Translations under genes and position numbers: made by a program
In this document: positions 44,701-57,800 of the stretch, piece after piece
How the letters are laid out: the number at the start of each line of letters is the position of its first letter
Numbering within the stretch: the stretch's first letter is position 1
Notes under the pieces: model-generated
Told to the model about the DNA's origin: nothing
Database searches by the model: none
Seen by the model: only the letters and a program-made list of their open reading frames with translations
NCBI RefSeq assembly: GCF_036588685.1
Contig: NC_086374.1
Location: 30,806,886 to 30,870,885, forward strand
DNA from: Mytilus trossulus
Lineage: Eukaryota; Mollusca; Bivalvia; Mytilida; Mytilidae
DNA length: 64,000 nucleotides
Direction of reading: 5' to 3'

Positions 44701-47700
44701 TTGCTGCGTTTATGTGTTAGCTTTATTGTGAAAAGAAATTCCCAACACAAAGTAATACTAGGATATAAATTGTAAAAGCCAATAATCTAGCTGACCTGTA
44801 ATATCAATTAACCTGTATTTCAGAATTATACGAAAGAGAAGAAAATGGAAAGAAAGTTATTTATTGGAATGTGAATTATCCATGGCCAATGTCTAATAGA
44901 GATGTATCCTTTTCATTGTCAATATGTGACTGTTATACAAGTGAGAGGTTTAGCTAGCTATAAAACAGGTTTAATCCCCCTTTTTCTACTTAAATAATGT
45001 TTGTATTAAGTTAGGAATATGACATTGTTGTCCGTTTGTTTGATGTGTTTGAGCTTTTGATTTTGCCATTTGATTAGGGATTTTCTATTTTGAATATTCC
45101 TCGGAATGCAGTATTTTTGTAATTGTACTCTTTGCACACATTTCCACATATAATTCTTACATAGTTTTACTGGTCACTGATGTTTTCTACACAAATTAAC
45201 ACCTAGTTCAATATTGTGAATTGAATATGTTTTCACATGGTCATGAACCTTTGATATAATTAAAAGTTCAATGATTTATGATAAATCTGTTAATTTACCT
45301 TTGTCATGTACCAACACATATTAACAACTCCTTACAAAGGTTAATATCTCTATTAATTAACCTTTCTCTCATTAAACACATATATGTTTTAGTCAAAATG
45401 TCAAGGAAACAGAATTTATTGAAAAAGTGAGAGTTCATGGTTTAGTTTCTAGAATTGCTGTGAAGTTTAGTTGAAAAACAGCTCTCCAAATATAGGTACA
45501 TGTATATTGATATTAGAAAAGATATTTAATTATATAATATATGATTGATACGTGAGCATTGACGAGATTGACATCATGCTGCCCTTGAGATTAGAAATAT
45601 TAAAAAATTAGATACAAACTTTCAATTTCAAAATTAAATGAATTTGAAACCTTTTGTAAAATATCATATATTGATTGAAATTTTATTTTTTTAATCTGCC
45701 ATATACATACTTTCAGAACAAATAAGAAAATTTGAACAATATTATGCTACATCAAAGTATTCTCAATGATTGAACAATACGCTATACTTCTATATCAAAA
45801 AATGTTCAAATTACTTAATCTATAAATAACACTGAATCTTATGTTATATGTATTGTCTATTCAGAATGTCTATAGTTCTCAACATGCTCAAAGAAACAAA
45901 TTGATTTCCTCAAGAGTTTAACTACCTGCTGATGTGTTGTGGGAATTATTTAGAACACTTACAGTATAAGCTAAGAGGTTTACAAAAGTTTTTTAATAGA
46001 TTTCAAACATTCTGAAATAAAACGACTAGAAACAATTTCTGTATATTAGTACTGTAGAAACATTTATTTTCGTGGGGTTAAGATTTCGTGGTTTTGTCTC
46101 TACATAAGATTTCATGGGGATTTAATTTCGTGGTTTGGAAGTGATATTATGTGTAGGTTAAATTTTCTTTGGGGTTTTTATTTAGTGGATATATTCTTTC
46201 CACGAAATAAACAAAATTAAAACATCCACGAAAATTTCTGCTTTTACAGTATATGATTTTGGATTCAGTATGATCTTTTCTGCAATGTTATTTTTGTTTC
46301 CTTTGCCTCATTGTACCATTGAATTTAAGTCATCCTGCAGAATTGTAAATTTTGTCAAGGTTAGATTATTCTAAAAGTATGAAGGAAAAAAGCATTTATA
46401 TATTACATTTTTTGGGGGGTAACTAAGTAAATATATGATTGTGTTTAGCATTGAACCACCTTAACAAACAATAAGTATGTATACAAACGTGAGATGAGAG
46501 AGTTAGAACATAATGGAAACAAAGTTTGGATAGTAATGGCAGAAAGTACAGAATGTTCATCTATACCAGAGAAAAGTGGTGTCATTAGAGTAGATGATTA
46601 TAAACAAAGCTGTGTTCTTACAACGGATGGAAAACAAGGATCAAAAGGTACAAATAAGAGATAATTCTACAGATAAACCAAATTACATTGACCATATTTG
46701 ATATGTTTTCGATTTGGAAAATATTATCATTGTGCTTCATTTCTGTTCACCAGCTTAAGTCAGCCAACAAAACTATGTTCCATTGCTTATGATATATATT
46801 AAAAAGTAAAATCACAAGCATACTGAACTCAGAGGAAAATTCAAAACATAAAGTCTCTAAATCAAATGGCAAATACAAAAGCTCAAACAGATCAACTAAT
46901 GGGAAAACAACTGTAATATTCCTGACTTGGTACAGGCATTATATTAAGTAGAAAATGGTGGATTAAACCTGGTTTTAAACTGCATATAAATGATTCAGAT
47001 TTGTCTCCACATATCATAAATATCTCATTGGTATGATCCAAGTCGCCTGTTTGGTGTCCTCTCTTTTGTTAAGGAATCAGAGAGCAGCAGCAGATTTATA
47101 AAGTCATCTTTGTAGAAATTGAATTATAATCATGTAAACTTCTAAAAAAAATTACACACAAATTATGTCTAATTTCAAAATGTTTCTTTATACATTGTAC
47201 ATATACATAATTATGCAGTATGCATTAAAAGGTAAATCAACTTAAATTTGTATCTATCTTTTTTGTAGCTTTTATGAGATACTATGACAACCCAAAAGGA
47301 ATGATTCCAACATGGCTGATAAATTGGGGAGCTAAGGTGAGAGTTGTTATATATTTTTCTTGTCAGGAGAAGCTACATTTCCTCTTACCAAACTAGAATT
47401 TGTTTTGTTGACTAACTTCCAGTGACTAATATTTGATGCATACCTAGAATAATAGATGAACCTAATTTAAGCTTGTTATTGAATTCAAATAATAATTAGC
47501 AAACATAAAATATGATTTAAGGATAACTAATAGATAAAATAAAATGTTAGAATATATATAGCAAAACTTTATGGAATTTCCGGTCTTCAATGCTCTTCAA
47601 CTATTCTTTATTTGTCCTTTTAACTTTTTTTTAATTCGAGTTTCATTGATGAATCTTTTGTAGAGGAAAAGCGTGTCTTGCGCAAATATAGAATTCCTTC

Positions 47701-49455
47701 CACTTGTTATTCTTTTGATTACAATGACAATACACCATTTAAAGGAATTAAGGTGGCTCGAGGGTATAAATCAATTTGTTTTTAAATAAAGGATTTTGCT
47801 ATTTTTTTTAAAGATAATTAACTTTATCCTATACTTAATGGAAAAATAAAATAAAATTATAGGGTCACTGTTTATTTAAGCTCATTTTGACCTCAAAGAA
47901 CCATGCATTTTTTGTTAAGGTACTGTTTTTCTGTTGAACTACTAGGAGAAAAAAAAGAAATATGGAAATAAAAAAAGAACTAAATTACTAAAATCGCTTA
48001 AATTTTTCCATAGTTTAGTTAAAGTACATTTTATTTGAAAAAACTAATAAAAAATATAGCTCAACATTGAGTTAAAAAAAAGTTATTCCAAATTTAATGC
48101 AAAAAATGGCATTTTGTCACCAAAGGGAGATGATTTGGAACTTTTTCAATGATATAAACATTTAAAAAGTCAGCTGGGACCAAAAAGAATTGATTTTTTT
48201 TGGTTGATTTTTGTACCATATCATAACATATCAACTAAAAGTGTTATAAATAAAATTTGTAAGAAAAAAAAACAATTTTTGATGATATTTTTGTACCCTA
48301 GAGCCTCCCTAGATATAAAATAGAAAATACTTTAGCTTTGAACTAATTTCTTTTTGTTTTGATGCATCATCCTCTACAGTTTCAAACACCTGTTGTTGTA
48401 TGAAACTAGCATGACTAGATAAAGGCAATTATTGAATTGTTTCACAATTGAAATAAATTGATATTATTTATCTTGTAAATCACTGTATTTTATTGAGATC
48501 AATGTGATAATACGATGTTAATCATAGCTTGACAGGTTTCTTAAAGGTTGCCAGTTCCCATTATTTTCATTGAATAAAACTATATAATCCTGTTGAAAAT
48601 TATAAAGTACAAATGTGTTATGAAAATCATATAGGAGCATATACATGTATTAACCTTTGTTTGTTAGTTCTTGATTCAAACCCCACCAATTGATAATGTT
48701 ATCTCTATGTGATACTTGTATAAAAACCATAATTTTAAAGCCTTTCGACATAAACCCAAATATGATCAGTAAAGCATGAGAGACAGTTCAGCCAGTGCAA
48801 TCTTGTTTAATTTAATTTAAAACCACCAAAAATATTTATATTAACAACCTTGTTTAAAATGTTACTGTATATGATTTTAATTAAAGCAATATCTGACTGG
48901 TTCTTTCCAATAAAAAAGACGAAGTCAATGTACATGTACACTCACAGTTAAATAACCTCTTTTTACTTGTCTTTAATTTCCTTGTTTTGTTTATATTATT
49001 ATACTCATTTAATATGAGTGTGTTTTATTATAAGCTGGATAATTATGATAGATATGTTTGAATAGGGTTGAGATCTCACAAATATGTGTAATCCTGTGGT
49101 ATTTTTGTGAGGGACCTCTGGCCTTTGATAATATTGTTATTTCTTTTTAATTTTGGTTCATTTATATTTTGGAGTTTAGCACTGAATTAGTATACATGAT
49201 CGTTTAGAAGCCAGCTGAAGCCTGCTTTCTGGCTTAGGATTTTCTTGCTGTGTAAATAAAGTTTGAAAAATGATTGGAAATTAAAAGAGGTGAAATAGAG
49301 TAATTGTATAAGATAAATTTTAATTTCTAGAACTTGTAACATATATAACATAATATTATTTTTCTTTTTCACAGACTGGTGTGCCATCCTTTTTGACAAT
49401 GATGCAAGAAGCATGTAGAGGATATCCCAAATACCTAGAATCAAGGAAAAGCTGA
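41791..49455 (+). CDS. PCTP: Phosphatidylcholine transfer protein (START domain, StarD2), six exons, 211 aa
   Basis: Exons: 41791-41907, 43348-43465, 44824-44903, 46476-46647, 47269-47336, 49375-49455. All junctions are GT-AG and the phases (0,1,0,1,0) join into one 636-base frame. The length matches the family's ~210-215 residues, a single START domain that carries phosphatidylcholine between membranes in the cytosol. Diagnostic stretches are WEFFTESHGISIYR (exon 1), SGLYEYKIYGTL and YMDLEYRKVWDSY (exon 2), WNVNYPWPMSNRDYVYKREM across exons 3-4, IPEKSGVIRVDDYKQS (exon 4), and FMRYYDNPKGMIPTWLINWG (exon 5). The exon 6 end, GVPSFLTMMQEACRGY, is the C-terminal helix. There is no signal peptide or membrane helix, as expected. 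The weakest splice site is the exon 3 donor (GAT|GTATCC). The exon 2 donor is duplicated 112 bases downstream. Confidence 0.95.
43440..43663 (+). repeat. 112-bp tandem duplication covering the end of PCTP exon 2 and its donor
   Basis: 43440-43551 and 43552-43663 share 'gaaagtctgggattcctatg', 'caaaaggtaaaataaag' and 'gtatacagctgctaatcaat' almost exactly. The second copy carries the last 26 exon bases with an intact duplicate donor but no acceptor. Confidence 0.9.
44040..44368. mobile_element. 329-bp MITE with ~88-bp terminal inverted repeats, in PCTP intron 2
   Basis: The left arm begins GGCTATTATTTAAACTTGGA and runs to about 44127. The right arm (44281-44368) is its reverse complement with roughly one change in ten. 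The centre contains a direct repeat 'gcacaacacttt/gcacaacactat'. No ORF. Target duplication not evident. Confidence 0.85.
44935..45125 (+). repeat. Dispersed repeat family A in PCTP intron 3
   Basis: 'gagaggtttagctagctata', 'gatgtgtttgagcttttgat' and 'tttgccatttgattaggg'. Begins about 30 bases after the exon 3 donor. Confidence 0.85.
46050..46251. mobile_element. 202-bp MITE with TACTGTA ends, in PCTP intron 3
   Basis: TACTGTAGAAACATTTATTT + TCGTGG at the left against the reverse complement of CCACGAAAATTTCTGCTTTT + ACAGTA at the right. Internal 'ttcgtgg' repeats. Related in outline to 55117-55315. Confidence 0.75.
46800..46990 (-). repeat. Dispersed repeat family A, inverted, in PCTP intron 4
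   Basis: 'actgaactcagaggaaaatt', 'atcaaatggcaaatacaaaa' and 'gattaaacctggttttaa' are the reverse of family A. Confidence 0.85.
47575..47705 (+). mobile_element. Decayed family B copy in PCTP intron 5
   Basis: 'tcttcaatgctcttcaacta', 'gatgaatcttttgtagagga'. Ribozyme core mutated (TTGATGAAT), stems lost. Confidence 0.7.
47751..48311. mobile_element. ~560-bp MITE in PCTP intron 5
   Basis: AGGTGGCTCGAGGGTATAAA at the left against the reverse complement of 'ttttgtaccctagagcctcc' at the right. The imperfect ~20-bp inverted ends bound a non-coding, A/T-run-rich interior. Confidence 0.6.
49060..49260 (+). repeat. Dispersed repeat family H in PCTP intron 5
   Basis: 'gggttgagatctcacaaata', 'gacctctggcctttgataat', 'agccagctgaag' match 23290-23605 with divergence. 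Ends about 110 bases before exon 6. Confidence 0.7.
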
Positions 49456-49688
49456 TGTAAAGCATGAATAGATATAGGAAGATAGGAAGATGGGCTATTT
49501 TCAAATTCTGTGTTGATATTTTGTGTTCATTCCAGTACTGATAAAAAGGATAAATGACATTTTATATGTACAATTGTTACATTTGACACAACCCATTGAA
49601 TGCATTTAATCGACCTTTCAAGCACTTTTTATGTTGTGGGTTTATCATTTTTGATAAAAATGACAAAACCATATCCTATTGAACATGG

Positions 49689-49694
49689 AATAAA
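49689..49694 (+). terminator. AATAAA polyadenylation signal of PCTP
   Basis: First AATAAA after the PCTP stop codon (49453-49455), about 235 bases downstream. Use is inferred. Confidence 0.5.
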
Positions 49695-49699
49695 TGATA

Positions 49700-50425
49700 A
49701 TACTGAAAAGACATTCTGAAACCATAATTTCTTAGTATTTAAAATTTATGTGAATAGAAAAAAATCCCAGCCTTTAATCTCATGACTGGATTATCAGACT
49801 GATCAAATAAAAACATCACATCTTTTTAAACAGCATCAGATTTTCAAGTTAAGTCATATCAAATTTCAATTAAGAACATTATTATGACCAAACATGTTTA
49901 AAATATATCACACTGTTTCAATATCAAGATATAACACCAGACTTACACAATAGATATTGATGTCTATTTATTATTTGTACTTTTAGATTTCTGTCTTTTT
50001 GATGAATTCCTCAGGTTTGGTTTTGTTCATATAGATTCTTAGTATTTATTATTGTCTGAAAACCTTGATCTTTCACTAATACAAAATCTTTATGATGATG
50101 TGTGCAATATTGTACTAAATATATGTATTTAAATTTTTAATATATTTGCAGTTTGAAATATAGTATTATAAACTTTATGTGTTGAATTTCTTATTTGAAC
50201 ATGCAATACTTAAAGAAGACGATACACTTTCTTGTTTTAGTTAAATTTCTTACTGGAATCTATTTTTTTTCCATGACACACTTGTGTTAAAAGCAGTCAC
50301 GGCTTCAAGTGACGTATTAACACTAAATCCTTTGGATGTTGGATAAGTACTGATTGGTAATTTAGTCTAAGATGCATGATTTTGTTTGTTAGTTGTTCTT
50401 GGTTTTGAACTTACTGTCAGTAACT
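49700..50425. other. No gene recognised
   Basis: AT-rich 3' flank of PCTP. Nothing recognised. Confidence 0.4.
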
Positions 50426-50429
50426 GCAA

Positions 50430-50925
50430 GTACTCTCAGGTCTGACCTTAGTGGCTTTTTGTTTTGGGGATGTACAAGTACCCAGCCACGGCCACTTTTG
50501 TAAAAGGTACTTCTATTTGTATCCATCTGATAAGTTAAGCCTTTTTCAACCGAATTTATAGTTCTGTTATAGTGTTACACCACTTTCTCAGGTTAGAGGA
50601 GTGTTGGGATCCCGCTAACATATTGAACCACATTCTGTATATATGTGTCTGTCCCTAGTTAGGAGCCTGTAATTCAGTGGTTGTCGTTCGTTGCTGTATT
50701 AAATATTTGTTTTTCGTTCATTTCTTTGTAAACAAATTAGACATTAAGTTTTCTCTTTTGAATTGTTTAACATTTGTTTATTTTGGAGCCTTTGATAGCT
50801 GTGGTATGAGTTTTGTTCATTGTTGAAGGCAATATGGTGACATAAAGTTGTTAATTCCTGTGTCATTTGGTCTCATTTGAAGAGTTGTCTCATTAACAAT
50901 CATACCAAATCTTTTTTTATTAGAG
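50430..50925 (+). repeat. Dispersed repeat family G/C composite, long copy
   Basis: 'tctgaccttagtggcttttt', 'gtgttgggatcccgctaaca', 'ggagcctgtaattcagtggt', 'ggtgacataaagttgttaat', 'gagttgtctcattaacaatc'. The longest copy of this family here. A second partial copy with similar text lies at 50985-51235. Confidence 0.8.
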
Positions 50926-51811
50926 TAAAACGTGTTCTTATATTATGCTATCACAGCACTATCTAAGACTAAGAATACGACCTCACATGTTTAATCCACC
51001 CGAGTTATATATGAGCCTGCAATTCAAAGGTTGCTGTTGGTTGCCGTCTGCCAAAGTATTTGTTTTCATTTATCGTTTCTTACTTAAATCTTGCCGTTTG
51101 TATTCTCTATCAAGTTGATCAACATAATGCTATTCTAGAATTTGTTTTTTTCAGCTGGCTATATACGTTTTAATCTTTGCTGACAGCAATACGGTGACAT
51201 TTTTTTTGTTGACATCTCGTCCTATTAACATTGGTGGGTACAGTGTAGCTGACTCATTATCTTGTGACATTTGGAGATTAAGTTCGATTCAATGTCTGGT
51301 CTAGTCCAAATAACACAATTTGCAATATTGTATAAAAGGAGGTTTTCTTTTATTTGCTACTTGGAAAGATGAATATAAACATGTATCAAAAAGTTCTTAT
51401 TTTTTAGTTATGGAATGTTTACTATTTCTAATACCTTATATTTGTTTGCTCTTTATTGACTGGTTCAATAGGCTCGTATTTTCTGTGACAAATCACAAAC
51501 AAAAACATTTAAACGTTTCAAAGTCAAAAGACTTCTTAGTATTATTGAGGGGCGTCACAAAAAAAAATTAACAAAAACAAAATGTGTAAATACTACTTCA
51601 TTTCATACAAAATGTTATTGAGAAACAATTAACCGTTTTCCACAAAAAAAAAACAAAAAAAAAAACAAACGTCAACATTTTGTTAATGCAGCCGGCACAA
51701 GAAACAACACTTCTGAGTTAATTAACACCTTGACTATTCCGTCGACCCGAAAAATAAAAAGAAAGGTTAAACACAATCGCTTCGGCTTTGACGCATAGCT
51801 AGACTTAACAA

Positions 51812-54800
51812 TTAATAAACAGAATAATCAGATGAGTAATATGTATGTTTGTACTGTTCAAAAGGATTTACTCCGTCCGAAAAATTGTACATATTTGCAA
51901 ATATTTTTGAATCACTGTGGTAGGATGAATTCTCTTGTTGTGACGAAAGGTAGTTCTCCTGTTTGACAAATCTCTTTCCTTTGGCTTGCTTTCGGTAGCT
52001 GTAAAGATAACAATTATAGGTATTATTAATTTTTATGGTTCAAATTCATTTGAAGTATATATACGTTCTTTTAAGGTATTTTTTTTTAAACATGCCACAT
52101 GCGAGTATTTCTTTAAAGTTGTTTTATAAAGATGTCTATCAACTATTCTGAGACTTAAAGTTTGTAATAAATTTGTCTCTGACACTGTTAACATGCTTTT
52201 TTATACATGCATTTATTATTGATGGTTTTAATTTATAGCGTTATGGCTTTACCAATTACTAATTGTGGTGCTGTAGATAGATGTTGGCATATCTTTAGCA
52301 ATCACTTTAGTTTATTCACAACAGTTTTGGACCCTATACAATCTGCCAATTGTAATGACAATAACGATGTATTTATATGTTTCATTATGAAACTTATTGC
52401 AAACCCAATTATACCTTACCATAGACTAACCTGATAGTTACCTGTCCATTTAAACTTTTGGCAATTCTATTGTCCAATTGACCAAGTAAAACATGAATTT
52501 AGCAGATAAACCTTTTACTCAGGTAAATTAGTCAATGAGTGATATATTACTTTTAGAAGAAATATGAAGGTATTTGAAGGTCCCAGTGAATAAAATATAC
52601 AGAGAACAATACCTGTTGTATTTGTTCAATGGGACAAATGAACGGCCAAAAGTTAAAATGGACAGGTAACTATCAGGTGAATATATGTTAAGGTATAATT
52701 CGGTTCGCAATAACTTCTGAGAAAGTTAAATTGCATAAGCTGTGCCTTAGACGTAAAATTGAAATATGATTTTGTTTGTCTGGAACATTTAAAAAAGTTG
52801 AAATAATATTTATATTTGGATTTATATATGTCATCATTTGAATGGGTGTTTATCTAAATTCACATTTTCAAATTCAAATGGGCTAGTTCACATTTATTAA
52901 AAGTGTTCTACTCAATATTTTGGTGCCTAAAATATCAGTATTCCGTGATTAGATTTTTTTTATGTAAACCTGGAATGTTTAAGACTTTTTCGTTTAGGTA
53001 CCAAATTGTCCAAATAAAAAAATGTCTGATTTTTAGTTGAGCAGCATTTTACACCATAACTAATCTTGCATTCTAATTTTTACAATGAAGATAGTCCAAC
53101 TACAGTAAAGTGCAATACTTTTCATCACTGCATGTTGGATCAAACTTTTAAAGTTTTATTTTCACAGCACATTGACCAGTTGAAATACTGACCCAATACG
53201 TTTCCCCCAGCTTTTGACATAAAAGTTACATATCAGTAAGAGATAGTTCCTTTTCTTACAGAAAAATGTAAATTTAAAGATGAATATGATTTAGTTTATA
53301 ATGATTGTGACGTATTTATTGAAAAAAAAAAGATGTTCATGCACTTTGTTCTGTATATGTCAATTTGTTGTTTTTGATTTTGGAGTGCTGCTCATTGATA
53401 ATTTCTCGGTGTCTCTTTTTCATCCCCAGTTTAAGGATCACCACCAATGAATGACTTTTAAATGTGTGTTGGATTGACAACAAGTTTGTGATGTATTATT
53501 AAAAAAAAACGTTTATTTATTCATATTGCATTTTCCCTGTGAATCATTTGTACATGTACAGATAATGTTACTCTTAAATAGGATTACATACCAAGCTTTA
53601 AACAGCAACACAAATATAAGAATAGTAAACATGAGAATTCCCACACCAATCATTGAACCACTGATCATAACTGAAAAAAAAATGAAAAAAAAAGTTTTAC
53701 TATTAATTTCAAAATAAGTTTATTGTGTACAGCAATATTTAAATCATTTTCTTTTACATTGCACGATAAAAAAAATAAAAAAATCTGTCATATCGAGTTC
53801 AGAATTTCTCTGGTTAATGTACTCTACACGGGTTGAATTCATTGAGCTCTGGTGTCAAATATTATAATTGTGCCTTTTTAAATAACTCTACATAGGATTT
53901 ACAAAGTTTGCTCGTAAAAGTGTTTTTTTGAAACTTTTATCACAGGACAGTTCCATCGTAATATTCTCCAATCCCTATGAAGATAACATTGGCATGGTTT
54001 AAAAATAACCATGGTTTCTGCCCTTTTATATATGTTTCAGCTGTTTAACAATGAAAAAGAGATCTCTTCTCATTTGAAATCTATAATGTGAGGGTTCATA
54101 TTTTTGGTTGGGTTCATATTTTAAAAGTGTTTCTGGTACTCGCATGCTTATTCACATGGTTTTCATGTGATACAAATTGTCAATCAAACAAAAGCAGTTA
54201 AATCTTTATATTGCGTGTCCAGTTTGAGCATAGTAATCCGTTGGATTGCTTTTGATCTTTTTCTTAATTGCAGAACATATATTTGTTATCAACATCGAGG
54301 ACCTGATGGTTACAATATAGAAAAGAAATTCCACCTTTCGACCAGGATTATTTGGCTAGGAATATTCTTTTTATTGGTAACTATATATGAGGAAAAGCTG
54401 GACAAGAAAAAAATGACAATCAACTTCTAAATTTACATTTTGTGCGATGGGACTAATTGAATGTTGCTGTACATTCCGCGCAATGGAATATGGATATGTC
54501 AACTGCTTGTTAGAACAGAACTTGATAGTCATTACAATTGATAAATTTAGAGTAAAGTAATAACGGATATTGATTAGTGTTTGGTTCATATTATTTCATG
54601 ATATTTAACAGTCAATCGCCATAGTCATTAAAAAACTTAATGATATCAAAAATTAATTTTATAGCGATAGAAGAAACTCAAAATTTGCCTAAGTTTTCAA
54701 CTATCTTGCAAAACCACTACCAAAATAAAGATAATAAGATGTGATATGATTGCAAATGATACAACTATACATCAAAGATAAAATGAAATGGTATAATCAA

Positions 54801-57800
54801 TTATAGGCAACCATACGGCTTTAAACAATGGGAAAACTCAATACAATAGTCGTTTAAAAAAAGGCCCCGGCATAAACAATGAAATTGAGAAACCTTACGG
54901 CCTAATTCATAAAAAAACCAAATTAACGAAAAACAAGTGACAGAAAGGAACGAACGAAGATCTTGTGCGATATTGCCAATAAAAGTTAACTCCTTGCTAA
55001 CAGTATTTGATGAGATCTGTGAGCAGATATAACTAGTGGAACAGAAACTATTGAACACCTTCGAGTTAAACCTTTTTTTGTAAGAGTTCACGTTATTCGG
55101 ACTTCTAATTATAGAGACTGTAAACCATATACGTAAAACTTGATTATGCGTTTAGCTTTTTCTAGTCGATTTCGCGGCGATTTAATTTCACAATTCTCAA
55201 ATTTACTTGATGTAGATAGATAAAGAATTATCCAAGTTTCCTATACTCGCGTTATTTTTCTGCACGCAAAAGTCGCGAAAATAAATTTCTCACAAAAAAT
55301 AAAATAGTTTACAGTATTTGTGGACGATTGTATTTTCAAATTTAATTTTAGCCTTAGTGATATCTTCTTTTTAATAGACCTACGACTTTTAATACACCTT
55401 AGGTGTATGCTAAAAAAAAATACGAACAATAAACAAAATAGTTCATGAAAGACGCCCTCGGAAAATATGGTTTACCTTGATAATTTTTGCTCGGACTATC
55501 AGCTAAAGCTACTTTTTTGTTTACTTGTAATTCATTTGGCGTTGCAGAGGAAGATACTTCTTTTATTAATGTTGCATGGTTTGTTGAATGAGCAATATCA
55601 GTTAAATGAGCTGTATTTTGTGAAGATATAGCTTCTGTAGTTATTTGTGAAGATATAGCTTCTGTAGTTATTTGTGAATCATATGCATTTCTTTCTGTTA
55701 TTGTTGTGGATTGACTTGACGTTACATATTGGCTTTCAGTTATTGACAAAGAATTTGAAGAAGACATCGTAACTTTTGTTGAGGTATCATCTGCATATGA
55801 TGTTAATACCGTAAAAGTATCAGTGGAATGCGGATTGTTCGTACTACTTTTTACAGCAATGGAGAATGTATCTGTTGCATCCACCGTTGAATGAATTGTT
55901 TCCACATTTGTAAATTTCATACTGGATGCAACAGTGTTGTGATCCATCGTTGATGTCCAGTCAAGGAATTTAGAACTCTCTTGTGTATCTTTTGCAACCG
56001 TTGTAGGTATTTCAGTAGTAGAGATAATTAAAGATGTCTGCTGTTGATGTTGTTCTGTCGTTACCGGAAGATCATCAAACGTACATTTAATGTCATTTGA
56101 ATCACCAACTGAAATACATATAAAATTTATACAAATTTCAAACACACAAAAAAAGAACGGTTAATTTTGTACCCAAAGTTATTACTTGCTCCAAACATAA
56201 ATGGCATTAACCTGATTTCGTATCATTTTATTTAAGTTTTCAATTCTATTCGATTCCTTTCAATTGCGTAGGTGATTTGGCGTCCCAAATCCTTTAGAGC
56301 TTGACTGATGAGTGTATGGAGTCCGATAACAATCGTCGCCTTGCACACCAAATGATAAATCCTGGGATTTTTTTTAATTTTTGAAACAACCGGGTCAATA
56401 CAAATGCCGATTGACATGCCCGACGGTTTCACAAACACAAGAGTCAACATTCATTTGTATGGTCATTTTTAAATTCAAAACTCTTTTTCTACGACGAAAT
56501 AAGCTGACTTATTTAGAATTACCATTATTTTTCGGATTATTTGGTTTTTGAAGGCATTTCTAAAAAGTGTTTTAATGGCCTTCCAACTGTCTTAAGTCTA
56601 GCACTAATGTAGAATCTTAAGCAAATAGTTATCAAAAGTACCAGGATTATAATTTAGTTCGCCAGATGCGCGTTTCGTCTACATAAGACTCATCAGTGAC
56701 GCTCATATTTAGATTTATGAGTTTGACTGTCCCTTTGGTATCTTTCGTCCCTCTTTTGTTAGGTTCACCAGAGAAACCAACAGAATTAATGAACATTATT
56801 CTCATAAACTACGTGTCATAGTCACAGAGAAAATATACATTTACAAATAGATATATCTCTAGATAAACATGCACATGGGTTGACAAACAACTAAACATGT
56901 TGATGATATTTTACGACTAAAACTATGAATACATTTGTTTTTTTTACAAATTGTCATCTGATGTAATGTTTAGACGTAAAACATGGGTAAATCAACACAA
57001 TTCGCTTTATTGGTGAAACATATTCTGTAAGAATATCAATGAAATTAATTTGTTTCAAATTAATATAATAATACCTCTGCATATATATGATAATTCAGCT
57101 GCACAACTTCCTTTTATTAATGATTGTCCTACTCCAAAACCATAGATATATGCAGTCACACATTCAAGTGATGTAAACGTTGTTTCTGTAAAATATATTA
57201 TTAGCAAGTATCCAATAAACGTATTTTACGTATTTTACGTTTATTTGCGAAATCATATATGGTGCAATCAGTATAGACCAGATAAATATTTTTTTATGAA
57301 AGAAACTCAGTAAACTATTGAATGTTCACCTTAAACTAGATAATTTATTAAAGATTTTTTTCACCAAAACCAAATTACCTAATATTTAGCAGCTAATATG
57401 TCTTCATCAACTAGCAAAAACCTGACATGACAAAACTATAGACTGATTAATTTAAACAAAACAAAAAACAACAACGCGAAAAATGAAAAACAAATATCAC
57501 CTACAGTGAAAAATAAAAACAACAAGTTGAATAAAATGCATGCAATCGAAGCGATTTTCTGGATTTTCCTTTATCAGGAACGCTAAAAGCCAAGTATTTG
57601 AAACCCAATGACTTATATTGACCAAACTTATCATAAAGCTGTATGCCCAAAAAATAACGTAATGTAATAGCTTAACCATCTAACAACAACACTAACAAAA
57701 TTACTGAACTCCAATGAAATTACAAAATGGAAAGTCTCTAATCAAATGGCATAGTCAAAAACTCATCAAACGAACATATAACAGCTGTTATATTTCTGAC

